From Sabethes cyaneus (lineage: Eukaryota > Arthropoda > Insecta > Diptera > Culicidae), in assembly GCF_943734655.1 (NCBI RefSeq), contig NC_071353.1:26460501-26524500 (forward strand): a DNA stretch of 64,000 nt, given 5' to 3'. The notes beneath the pieces are model-generated. The model was not told where the DNA came from. It saw only the letters and a list, made by a program, of their open reading frames with translations, and made no database searches. This document shows positions 33,305 through 43,979 of this stretch, piece by piece. Each line of letters begins with the position of its first letter. Positions within the stretch are counted from its first letter, which is position 1. Both the position numbers and the translations under genes were made by a program.

Positions 33305-35390
33305 AGAAATTGACAGTGCAGTTGAGTAGTTTTAGGCCGTTTTTATTCAAACTTGTGATCTTTCCATGTTCGTAGTGTGTAATTTGGTACCATATATCAC
33401 TGGGGATGTTAATTTAGTACGTACCGCTAAAAAGAAGAAGAAGGGAGGGGCGCTAAATATTATTTATTAAAAATTTTGAAGTAGAATATTACAAGTGTTA
33501 GAAAAAGTTGTGTACTTTTTTAATCGAAATTTTTATCATGGTTTGCATTTCCCTATTAAAAAATAAAAGGTAAATGGAATAACGGCGGGTTTTGAATTGC
33601 ATAAATGGACCAGAGTAAAACGAATTCACATCGCATAGAATAACTTGATACTTTGCTAGTAGTAATTAAAGATATTATAACCAGAAAATAAGTATTTTAA
33701 ATCTTGTATAACAACTGTACTATGATTATGGAGCAGAATCTGAGGAGCAGGGTCTGTTCTCAAATTACGTTATACCAAAAGGAAATGGAGATACGTGAAC
33801 AGCACCTTAAATACTTCGAACGGATAAACTATTGATTTTACAGTGACTCGGGAGTGCTCGACGGATCACTCACATTAGATAAATAGAAGATTAAACCTTT
33901 TATTTATATATTGTGCTATTATTTACATTGTATAGTAATTAGTGGGCTACTGCTTTTGTGAGAAACGCATGGATAGTTTAGTCTGTCGATTTCCGGAACG
34001 AGATTGCTACAGTTTTTACTGTATCTTGATTACAAGAATTGTTTATTTACGTTTATCTTGTCGACAAACTAATCCAAACCTATCTGCTTTTGCAATCAGC
34101 TCTCACTTTTCCAGCTAAAGCTTTCTTTTCTTTTACTTTTAATAACTTTCGCCTTGTATTCTGTAGTCCGCCGAACACTATGTTTCTTCTTTTTGACTGT
34201 GTCCAACTCGTAATTTTTCGATTCCGAAGACATTTTTATACGATTGAATTGTGTTCCTAAAACTGCTTACAGCATTGCACGTAAACATTGAATGATAATT
34301 TTGTACCTATCGCAGCGCCGCTCTAGGTGATTATCGGAAACATGGATATTTGGGGTTTCTCAAACAAACGGATATTTGCAACCCCAATTAAAAGGGGTTC
34401 GTGGAACTAACTTTGTCTGGAATTTTGAGGGAAGGTGTAGATATCCTCAAGGATTCGAAAACTGTTAAAAAGTCAATTTTCATAAAAATGGCGTTTGTGG
34501 GGTTTCTCAAACAAACGATTCAAATATGTACATATAGCATAACGTCGCAAGGGGTGCACATATGGGCGATTACAACTCCGATTGCAGTCGCAATTGTTCC
34601 CAATATTGTTGAGATAAAGTAATTTATTCCGGCGCCACTTGTATTATTTAATACATGTAAAAATTAATAAAAAAAACTCAATTCATCTATACAACACGAC
34701 CTATAAAACCTTGTTAATCATAAGCTAATCTTGAGATTCAAAAATTAGTGATATGAGCCTCACCAGCAGAAGAAATTACCGTACTTATGTAGGTAATATG
34801 CCCCTGTTGATTGCCCCCTAGAAATAGAGAACTATACTCAGCTTCTGTCTGGGAAAAAATCCATGAACATTTTCATCCAATATTCAGTCCGGGCATCATC
34901 GTAGATTTAATCCTTCACTCTCCCGTGATACATGGCAACGCACTTTACACAGTGAACACCTTTTGTGATAATCACCATTGATATTAAACACAGAATTTAT
35001 CACAAATTTGCCAGACGAAGCAAAATGGTTGTTCTTCAGACTAGTGATCTATATCTGCAGAAATCTGAACATTTCCATAAAAAGTTTGCCATGATATTCT
35101 ATCACAGATTGGCACAAAATCCCAAGCAAAATCCCCAAGACCTGCGCTCATCAGCATTTCCAAAACTTACTATAAAACTTAGATTTTCAGATAAAGCGGC
35201 TTATATGAGGTAAAAGCCGCTGAAACGCAAATTTTTAGTGAAAAGTTCGGTGGATGAAGTCTGCGCAAGTTTTTACACCAGTTGCACATACAGATTTTTT
35301 CACAGTGCATGCAGAGCGTCTTTTGCATGCGCAAATGTAGATTAGGTGCTCATGTGATTTCATATGTTGTGAATTGCTGTCAACTGCGGA
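33305..35390. other. Unassigned AT-rich DNA
   Basis: No supported gene. It contains two more copies of the 19-bp motif described at 34352-34517. Confidence 0.35.
34352..34517 (+). repeat. Two further copies of the 19-bp motif
   Basis: GGGGTTTCTCAAACAAACG occurs exactly at 34352-34370 and 34499-34517 in direct orientation, 147 bp apart. The copy at 34352 also shares TGGATATTT upstream with the one at 33286. Confidence 0.8.
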
Positions 35391-35475
35391 AATATTTTGA
35401 CGTAAAGTGAGCCAGATATTGATGTGCTATAAATTATAGCACATCAATATCTGGCTCACTTTACGTCAAAATATT
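35391..35475. repeat. Near-perfect palindrome, 41-bp arms
   Basis: Positions 35391-35431 and 35435-35475 are exact reverse complements, separated by AAT. The arms begin AATATTTTGACGTAAAGTGA. The flanks are unrelated on either side, so the palindrome has sharp limits. It would extrude a cruciform or, transcribed, a hairpin of 41 bp. Confidence 0.95.
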
Positions 35476-35682
35476 ATAGCCTATAATTAATGTTTCTAAA
35501 TCCTGCATTTTAAGTCAAGTGAATAGCCGGTTTTGTTTTAAATATTCAAGTAAAATGTGATGCGCTATGAGGTTAGTGTTGTGTGTTGTGTGCTTTATGC
35601 TGAGATGATTTTGAAGTGCATGGGCTCATAAACAGTTTTTTCGTCAGAAAAACATTTTTGTTAATGGAACTGAGTTGCAGAT

Positions 35683-36353
35683 GGTATGTTACTGCTTCGT
35701 CGTAATTGCCTATTCCCGTCCTATCCAACACAAATTATTAAAAATATCAGCGATTTTTATGACAAGTAATGCAAAATTAGTTATTCCCTAATATTTTAGT
35801 TTGTTCACTATCATACGCGAACAATCAAAGTGAGCTGAGATCTATTTGAATGCTTTTTTTCATTAAAGAATTCCTAGCAGCCAAATTTCCTACGTTTTTT
35901 TGTGCAACGAAGAAGAAAATGTCGACTAATCGTTTCAATTTCCGTCATTCATAAAATGAAAATAACCCACGCAACGCGTTGTCGTTATTCTACAGCCGGG
36001 AAAACTTGCATGACTTGCAGAAATTTTGCAGAACAACATTTGTCATGCCGTCGTACACAAATACATACGCGCTAGCTTCGTAAACACTATTGTGATTTTT
36101 AGTTCGAAGGATGAAAAATTTTGATGGGCGGATTACGGTACGGTACGACGAATTTAAGATATAAAGTCAGTTGCGTATTTTCAATAAAATGCTTTAATAA
36201 TAATCGCTTTTTAGTGAATTCAAAGGGCACGGATCGGAAGGTAAGTGTGTTTGAGTCAAATCAGCTGCAGAGCTATTGGACGAAGAAATGAGAAGAAATG
36301 ATGAAAATTAGAGTGGCTTTCCTTACTCCGACGGGAATTAGAAATAAACCCTA
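35683..36353 (+). repeat. Dispersed direct repeat, copy 2 (part a)
   Basis: Matches 22101-22773 from GGTATGTT to AAATAAACCCTA in the same orientation with scattered substitutions and small indels. No gene is present. Confidence 0.8.
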
Positions 36354-36551
36354 TGAACACCACCTCTACTTTCGACCTTCTTCGAGAAATGTCCCAAAAC
36401 GGAACTCCACTTTCTGTAAAAAAATGTTTAGAATACCATCCGGATATTAAGATTTCATTGGTTTAAAAGAGCTAATAGCCCATTTGATCGAAGCCTTCGT
36501 AAGCAATTGGCGTGCAACCCGATCCATTATGCCATCGACGAAGACTAAACT

Positions 36552-36718
36552 GCCGACACCTTTAGCATAAATTCACCCCCTTACCATCACTCCATCCCCG
36601 CCGTGTTTAACTTTGATTGACCGGGTTTGCTTTGCTTTGCATTTTGTTCTTTGTTTGGCTTTCTTCATACAAAACGACGATCATCTAAGCCATCTGAGCC
36701 AAACAGCTTCCCAGTAAG
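36552..36718 (+). repeat. Dispersed direct repeat, copy 2 (part b)
   Basis: Matches 24343-24498. The order of parts a and b is the same in both copies. Confidence 0.75.
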
Positions 36719-36719
36719 T

Positions 36720-37984
36720 TATTATTTTTGCAGATAAGTCCAAATTTGATATCTTTGACTCAGATGGTCGTCGTTATTGATATTCATAATAATTCTCTTA
36801 TAACGTTTTCTGGAACTACGAAACAGCAGAGTGATTTATTTTAGTGAACCCGGAGATTCTATGTATGAGGCGAAACATTTGAAATTATCTCTACTCCCGC
36901 GGGATTTTCCTTATGCACACAAGAAGCAGAAAACGAAATTAAACAAAATTGAAATATTTAAAACAAAACAAAAAAAAAGCTTTCAACATGTCATATTCAA
37001 ACTGCAGCAAGGATTTACGACTCCATCACAGCTACATTCTACGCACACCACCGCGAAACCACCAAAAACCTTTCAAGCGAAACCGTAATAAACGTTTCTT
37101 TTTCAGCAGCTGAAGTCAATCAATAGTCAACCTAGACCAAGTTGATGTCTGTGTTGGAATAAGATTTTCGAAATGAGGGCCATCACCCGCATACTCAGAA
37201 AGAATTTGTCGCACAGACGATTTTCATTTGGAAAGCTGAGAAGAAACGGTACAAGATTCATTCGTAAAATTAGGTGTGCAATGGCATTACCTGAATAAAA
37301 CAACCAGTTATTACCACGGTTCACTATTTTCATACAATTATTGTGATATTTCCAAAATTTGCTATGAAACAAACTACTAACGACACGGTAATGTAAAGAG
37401 GAGAGGTAAGACTTATAAACAAAGTGAAAAAAAAACTGGCGGCCATCTTGGATTTGGCCGCCATGTTGGATTGTATCAAAAAATCGCCGTTTTGCCATTA
37501 TCCCCTCAACCGATTTTAATTTCATGACCACCATCGGAAAGCTGAGAAAAAAATCAGAGGGGTTGGGTACAAGACACGACCGCATATATAGGTGACGCAG
37601 GACTACGTAAGTCTCTTTGTAGTGATAGTAGCATGTATTCATGCTTGTAATCATTCGATTCTTCATGTATACATGCTATATGCAACATATATACATGCTA
37701 CATGCGTTGTAAATCAAAGTAGTAACATTGCATACGTTCAATTCTCAAAAGATTGTGCATTTGAAAGCAATTTAACAAAATCAAGAACACAAACTTTTAC
37801 TTTCCTGCTACCTTACTGAACTTAAAGATTGTTTTAATTATCCATGGTTTCCCACGTTGAAGGGATTTTACCAATTCAATGCTATTTAATCAACAGCACT
37901 TCTTTTCACTACACTTCTAATGAAACGGCAAGCATGCGTATTCATACAGAGCCGTATTATAACCGAACACTACAGCTGTAGCAC
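36720..37984. other. Unassigned DNA containing a dispersed repeat at about 37130-37600
   Basis: AGGTGTGCAATGGCATTA near 37272 recurs at 38555, and CCGATTTTAATTTCATGACC near 37508 is matched in inverted orientation near 38725, so 37130-37600 belongs to a dispersed family also present at 38490-38756. A 179-codon minus-strand frame crosses it but has no domain and is not called. Confidence 0.4.
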
Positions 37985-38240
37985 GAACTTGTGTCATTTT
38001 TTCTGGCACACTTCCCTAACACAGACATCAGATTGGACTAGGTTTAATCGCGTTCGTAAGAAATCTGTTGGCACGAGGGGGCTTTGTCACTCTCTCTCTG
38101 GCGTACTTCTCAAGCAAGGACATCAAAATGGTCTAGGTTGAACCGCGGTTTTAAGAAATCTTGTTGAAATGAGGAAACTTGGTCACTTGTTTTGGCTTGC
38201 TTTCCAAGCACAGATATCAAATTGGTATAGGTTTAGATCA
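37985..38240 (+). repeat. 90-bp tandem repeat, three units
   Basis: Three units start TTGTGTCATTTTTTCTGGC, TTTGTCACTCTCTCTCTGGC and TTGGTCACTTGTTTTGGC at intervals of about 94 and 88 bp. Each holds a variant of CACAGACATCAGATTGG and TAGGTTTAA. The family reappears inverted at 43760-43970. Confidence 0.75.
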
Positions 38241-38489
38241 TCGTAAAGAATCTTCCAACCAATCACGAAGCGAGAATTCTGGTAAAACATAGGTTCATTA
38301 TTTTCAATTTTTCAATAGTTCAACATCAAGAATCCATACTTTTCTTCATTTGAGTCAACTTTTAGAAGATCGATTGGTGTAAGAATATTGAAAATCTATC
38401 GGAAAACCGCTGAGCTATTAGCGCTCAATACCTTTCATTTTTCGCGACGCTCGCATTTTTCGATTTTTTGGAATGATACCCTATCTCAA

Positions 38490-38756
38490 AACTTGCCGTA
38501 AGACGTAGTCCTACGTCAAAAGAGAAAAAATGCTATAAGAAATATTCATCAAGTTAGGTGTGCAATGGCATTAACTAAATAAAACAATTAATTTTCTGTA
38601 GCAAGATATTCCATTATATGAGAGTTGTAAACCTTGATACAGATAATAAATTGTTTCGTTTATTTAATACCACTACACATGTAATTTGATGAATGTTTCT
38701 TATAGCATTTTTTCGCAGCCTTCCGATGGTGGTCTTGAAATTAAAATCGGTTGGGG
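38490..38756. repeat. Dispersed repeat next to the LOA/I element
   Basis: It includes the 20-mer also found at 792-811 and words shared with 37130-37600, partly inverted. It stops where the LOA/I reading frame begins. Confidence 0.5.
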
Positions 38757-39395
38757 GAAGCATCTAGAATTAATAAGATTCTCTCGAAGACAAAGAATTT
38801 TATTGTAAATTCACTAAAAACTTCTATTGGTGAATACTCATCGGATGAAGATGAAGTACTTAAGTGTTTGTTTGACACTCATTTTCCAGGTTGTACGGAG
38901 CCAACTCCAACAATTGATTGTGAAATCTTTTCAGCAAACTACGAGTCTTGGACATTAGCAAGGAAACTCGTAACAACTGAATCGATTAAATGGGCAATCG
39001 AGAGTTTTGCTCCATATAAAACTCCTGGAAAAGACGGAATTTTCCCTGCTTTACTTCAGAAAGGGTATGAACATTTCAAACATGTTTTGAAAAAGATTAT
39101 TACATGCAGTTTTGGCACTGGTTATATCCCGACACCGTGGCGAGAAATAGTTGTGAAATTCATCCCCAAGGGTGGTCGCGCGTCTTATGAAGAAGTGAAA
39201 AGTTGTAGGCCTATCAGTTTGAGTTCTTTTCTCCTCAAAACTGTAGAACGAATTATTGATCACCATATTCGTGATGTTAGTTTGAGTGATTATCCACTTC
39301 ATGATATGCAACATGCATATCAACGTGGAAAATCTACTGTAACTCTGTTACATAATGTTGTGTACAAGATCGAGAAAGCATTTTCTCGCAAAAAC

Positions 39396-40345
39396 TCCTG
39401 TTTATTTATTTATTTATTTATTTATTCTTCCGATCATCTGACAACAAGGTCTACATGAGGTAAAAAAAACTACTAACTAACAAATTAAAATGAACTACGA
39501 TTACGTAAACGACACTTGAACGTTTCACTGCTAATATTAAAATCAAACAAGTAGAACACAGAGTTAAAAACTGCACACATAGCGGTAACAGGTTCATTTT
39601 GCCCATATAATGTCCGATGAAATGGAATTCTGAGGAAGTCAGTAGAACGAAGAACTCTCGAGGGCGCGTTCATATTGACCCTTGCCAGAATCCAAGGAGC
39701 ATCAATTCTTCCACATAAAATATTTCCAACAAATACAGCACGCATATCATCCCTTCTCTTTTCCAATGTGTCCATGTCCAGCAGCTTACACCTGTGTTCA
39801 TATGGAGGAAGTTCGACTGGATCCGTCCAGGGCAGATCCCGAAGCGCGTATCTGATAAACCTTTTTTGTACAGATTCGATCCGTGCAGTCCAAAGGCCGG
39901 TGTAAGGGCTCCAAACAACAGCTGCCGTCTCCAATGATGAGCGTACAAGTGCATAATACAAGGCTCTTAGGCAGTATGGATCACGAAACTCTCTTGCAAT
40001 TTTCATTATGAACCCCAGGTTCTTGTTTGCTTTGGAAATGATGCTACTGTAGTGGTCCTGAAATGTAAGCTCGGTATCCAACAGAACACCATGATCCTTG
40101 ACGACAGTTACGCGTTCAATATTCTGGCCGTTTATGGAATAACTGTATTGGATTGGAGCCTTCTGTCGGCTGTAGCTGATTACAGAGCACTTGGAGACAC
40201 TGATACTGAGCCGGTTACATACACACCAACCATAAAACAAATCGATTAGCTTCTGTAATTCGATGCAATCAGCGATTGACCGAACTGCAAGGTAGATTTT
40301 GAGGTCATCAGCATACACGATTCTGCATCCTGGAGGGAGTATTTC
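39396..40345 (-). pseudogene. 5'-truncated Jockey/CR1-type retrotransposon inside the LOA/I element
   Basis: The minus-strand reading begins GCRIVYADDLKIYLAVRS (the RT catalytic box) and continues with VISYSRQKAPIQYSYSINGQ, DHGVLLDTELTFQDHY, LGFIMKIAREF and WTARIESVQKRFIRYALRDL to a stop near 39486. It is one open frame of about 280 codons, so this insertion is relatively young. Its 3' end is an (AATA)n tail at 39400-39424 on the element strand. TCCTG on both sides is a possible short target duplication. The wording fits the Jockey/CR1 group, but the exact clade is uncertain. It splits the LOA/I reading frame just before FLDIEG. Confidence 0.8.
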
Positions 40346-40652
40346 TCGATATCGAAGGAGCTTTCGATAACGTATCTTTCAATTCTATACTGGAAGCAGC
40401 ACAAAACCATGAAGTTCCATCTACTATAATAAGCTGGATACACCAAATGCTTAGCAACCGGATTCTTTGCTCATCATTGAGACTAGCGGAAATAAGGAAG
40501 CTGAGCACCTGTGGCTGCCCTCAGGGTGGTGTTCTGTCACCTATGTCACCTGTCCTATGGAACCTAGTTGCGGATAGCTTAATAAGCAAATTAAATGCTT
40601 TGGGTTATTATATATTGATCTCCGGGTTGTGAGAAAGCACACTGTTTGACTT

Positions 40653-40891
40653 TTTTTTCCTTGTTGGGGACCTTGGACCACTGCCTCCAGTTCTTTGATC
40701 TATTGTGGTGTGTCCTCTTTTGCTGTATGTCTTTACTTATGAACAGCTACTATGTTGTTTAGTAACTGTTATTTTAATTGAAGGCATCATCCCAACACGG
40801 TAATATGTTGAGAATAAATTGTACTACTTTCTGAGGAGAACTAGCCCATATTTCCGAAGGCTCCAACAGTCCTTTATCAAGAAATTTGCGC
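40653..40891 (-). mobile_element. 239-bp retroposed insert with 13-bp target duplication
   Basis: CACTGTTTGACTT occurs at 40640-40652 and 40892-40904, bracketing an insert that begins with a T-run, i.e. a short poly(A) tail on the minus strand. The interior shows no A/B-boxes and no clear frame, so it may be a 5'-truncated LINE 3' end or a small retropseudogene. It interrupts the LOA/I frame between the lost YADD box and FDLMQEALHVVEQW. Confidence 0.8.
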
Positions 40892-41663
40892 CACTGTTTG
40901 ACTTAATGCAAGAAGCTTTGCATGTTGTTGAACAATGGTGTCGGCAAATCCCACTCTCAGTTAATCCTCGATTAACCTCGATGGCAAGACCTCGATGATA
41001 CTTTTTACAAATAAAAGAATAATAACTGGTATCCGTCCTCTGCAATTTTTTGACTCTGAAATCGTCAGACCAAGTTAAATACGTAGGGGTCATTCTTGAC
41101 TCAAAGTTGAACTGGTCTGCTCACATCGATTCTAGAATAATAAAAGCATACATGGTATTTGGACAGTGCAGACGAGCATTTGGGAAAACTTGGGGTCTGA
41201 AACCCAACTACATATATTGGATATGCACAAGTATTGGTCGACCTATTTTGGTGTACGGCTGCCTAGTATGCTGGCAGAAAGGAGAAGTTGCTAGTATACA
41301 GTCAAAGCTAAATCACCTTCAGAGGATAGTACTTATGGCAATGACTGGCGTTTTCACTAAAACTCCAACTGCCACCCTCGAAGCACTTTTGAGCATAAAC
41401 CCTCTTCATGTTTTTCTGAAACAAGAAGAACTGTTATGTTATGTTACCGTTTGCAGGTAACTGGACACTGGAATAGTAATTCATTTTCTCGTATTACGAG
41501 TCATACTCATGTGTGGCCTCATTTAGTTTCCTGGGACAAATATGTTCTTGCTCCCAGTGATATTGGACTAAATTGCAGTTTTCCGCATAAAACTTTTTAT
41601 ACCAAAATTCCTGCCCGGAGTGAATGGCAGTCTGGTTACTTGGAAAGAGAACTGGAACAACAT

Positions 41664-42700
41664 ACTTACTTACTTATTCAGCCGAGAGCCGGGGTGTCAC
41701 TCTTGCCGTATCAAGAATTCCTCTCCATTGTACTCGGTCCTGGGCTACTCGTCGCCAATTCGTTGCGTGTCTCGACACACGCAAATCGGCTTCAGCCTGG
41801 TCGAGCCATCGTGCATGTTGAGCCCCTCTATTCCTGGTGCCGGTGGGGTTCTTGAAGAGAACGGATTTCACTAGACAGTTGTCCAGCATCCCTGAGACGT
41901 GACCGGCCCACCGTAGTCTCTCAACTTTCGCCAGGTGTACGATGGGAATCTCTCCAAGCAGTGCCTGTAGCTCGTGATTCATACGTCTCCGCCAATCTCC
42001 ACTTTCCGTTTGCACTCCACCAAAAATAGTCCGCAGCACCTTTCGTTCAAAAACGGCAAGTGCGCGTATGTCTTCCGTAAGCAAAGTTACCGTTTCAAGT
42101 CCATTGAGCACTACCGGTCTTATTAGCGTTTTGTACATCGTCAGCTTTGTGCGGCGGCGTATGCTCCTAGATCGAAACGTCTTGCGGAGGGAAAAGTGGG
42201 CCCGATTTCCAGCTTGAATGCGTCGTTGGATCTCCTTACTCGTATTATTGTCGGCGGTGACCAAATATACGAACTCGTCAACCACTTCCAGTTCATCGCC
42301 GTCAATAGTCACTGTCCGTGGGAGGCAAACGTTACTTTCTCGGGAGCCTCTTCCTACCATATATTTGGTTTTCGACGCATTAATTTGTAGCCCTATCCTC
42401 CTAGCCTCCGTTTTTAGTCTGGCGTCCTTGCCTCCGCCGTCCCACGGTTTCTAGTAATGATGTCGAGGTCGTCTGTAAAGGCTAGGAGTTGGCTACTCTT
42501 GCTGAAGATCGTTCCTCTCGTTTCGATGCCCGCTCGCCGGATCACACCTTCAATAGCGATATTGAGTAACATACAGGACAGTCCATCCCCTTGCCGCAAC
42601 CCTCTGCGCGATTCGAAAGGACTTGAGAGTGTCCCCGAAACGCGCACGAAACACGTCACTCGTTCCAGAGTAGCTTTGATCAGCCGCGTCAGTTTGTCAA
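41664..42700 (-). pseudogene. RTE copy 4 (subfamily A) inside the LOA/I element
   Basis: The minus-strand reading covers RT and C-terminal text: DKLTRLIKATLERVTCFV, LRQGDGLSCMLLNIAIEG, LLAFTDDLDIITRN, VTADNNTSKEIQRR, FGGVQTESGDWRRRMNHELQ and RWAGHVSGMLDN, ending at SAE. The catalytic FADD has become FTDD and a short deletion follows YLV, so it is inactive. The 3' tail is (TAAG)n at 41664-41676 on the element strand. LOA/I codons join cleanly across it (ELEQH to IVCYTDGS), and ACATA flanks both sides as a short target duplication. It is very close in sequence to copy 3. Confidence 0.85.
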
Positions 42701-43759
42701 CTGACATATTGTTTGTTATACAGATGGATCACTGTTGGACGGTAGAGCAGGTACTGGAGTCTACTGCCATACATTGCGATTGGAAGAATCGTACCCACTT
42801 GGTAGGTACTGCATGGTATTTCAAACTGAAATCTTTGCGATTATATGCGGAGTACAATTGGTACTTCAACAAAACCTGTCTGGCAAAAGAATTTATTTCT
42901 GTTCTGACAGTTAAGCTGCTATCAAAGCACTAAATGCGACAAATTCTAAATTGAAAACTGTAGTTGAATGTCGCACTCAACTAGAAGTTTTGAGCATCTT
43001 AAATACTGTTTACCTTTTATGGGTTCCTGGTCATTCTGGTATATCTGGAAATGAATTGGCTGACGAACTAGCAAGAACCGGAGCAGAAATCGACTTCATT
43101 GGTCCGAAACCAGCTTTGCCTGTTTCCAGCTGTTGGATAAAGCAAAAGATTCGCTGCTGGGCTTCAGCTGAACACGCCTCCTATTAGCGAAATTCTGAAA
43201 CATGTCGTCAAACTAAAGTATTTTTGGCAGAGCCTAACCTAGCGTTTTCATAGAATTTATTAAAATTTTCTAAGCAAAATATCAAGATCTTTGTTTGAGC
43301 ATTAACTGGCCATTGTAAACTCAATTATCATATGGCCACTATTCAACGTGCAGAGTATTACTCCTGTGATCTTTATGAGTCTGATTATGGAACTTCATAT
43401 CATTTGATATGTGTCTGTCCTACAAAAATGCAACTGCGTGTACGGGTCTTTGGCCATCCCTATATAGAGGAACATACTGTTCGTCAGCTCAAACTAAAAG
43501 ACATTCTTATGTTTTTGAGCCAATGTGGAAAAGAACTTTAGTTCTCTCTGAAGTTTTTGACTCGAAAGAGAAAAATACTTCTGATATATGTATGTGCCGT
43601 CGTTTTCCTAACCCTCGCTCTTCCCATATTCTTACTAACTATCCCTATCCTTCCCTTCCCATCAGGAAAATGATGAGAGAGTGCGGCAAGGTACAAATTT
43701 CCTTATAAGTATTTGAGCCAAAATATTCTGATTCCTGATTCCTCAACCTCATCCCAATA

Positions 43760-43970
43760 GGTAGGAGATTGCTTACGACTATAAAACCTAGACCAATTTG
43801 ATGTCTGTACCTGGGAAGTACGCCAGAAAAAGTGACAAAGTCTCCTCGTCGTAACAGGTCGAAGATATTTTACGTACCACGATAACTTGATGTCTGTGTT
43901 TGGGAAGTGCGCCAGGAAAAGCGATAAAATCTTATTATCCCAACAGGTCAAAAATTCGTTACGACCAAGG
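43760..43970 (-). repeat. 90-bp tandem repeat, inverted relative to 37985-38240
   Basis: Two to three units carry TTTGATGTCTGTACCTGGGA, TTGATGTCTGTGTTTGGGAA and GTGCGCCAGGAAAAGCGA, the reverse complement of the array at 37985-38240. The arrays therefore bracket the nested LOA/I cluster in opposite orientation. Confidence 0.7.
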
Positions 43971-43979
43971 TGACTAAGC

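Larger units (their letters stand above)
38757..43700 (+). pseudogene. LOA/I-type non-LTR retrotransposon with RT and RNase H, multiply interrupted
   Basis: The plus-strand reading starts ASRINKILSK and covers the RT: SFAPYKTPGKDGIFPALLQK, IPTPWREIVVKFIPKGG, CRPISLSSFLLKTVERIIDH and HAYQRGKSTVTLLHN. After a first insert it resumes with FLDIEGAFDNVSFNSIL and CPQGGVLSPM. The YADD box is lost (GYYILISG). After a second insert come VKYVGVILDSKLNW and GRPILVYGC. After a third comes an RNase H domain with TDGSLLDGRAG, FQTEIFAI, SDS then a stop, and WVPGHSGISGNELADELAR. The 3' part reads ALTGHCKLNYHMATIQRAEY. RNase H plus this RT wording points to the LOA/I group. The endonuclease half is missing, and several stops lie outside the inserts. 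Confidence 0.85.

Noticed and set aside
22101..36353. The two-part direct repeat as LTRs of one element around the OTU-RT gene
   Set aside because: No TG...CA ends, primer-binding site or polypurine tract, and the enclosed gene is a non-LTR-type RT.
37127..37666. 179-codon minus-strand frame
   Set aside because: Lies within a dispersed repeat whose other copy does not keep the frame.
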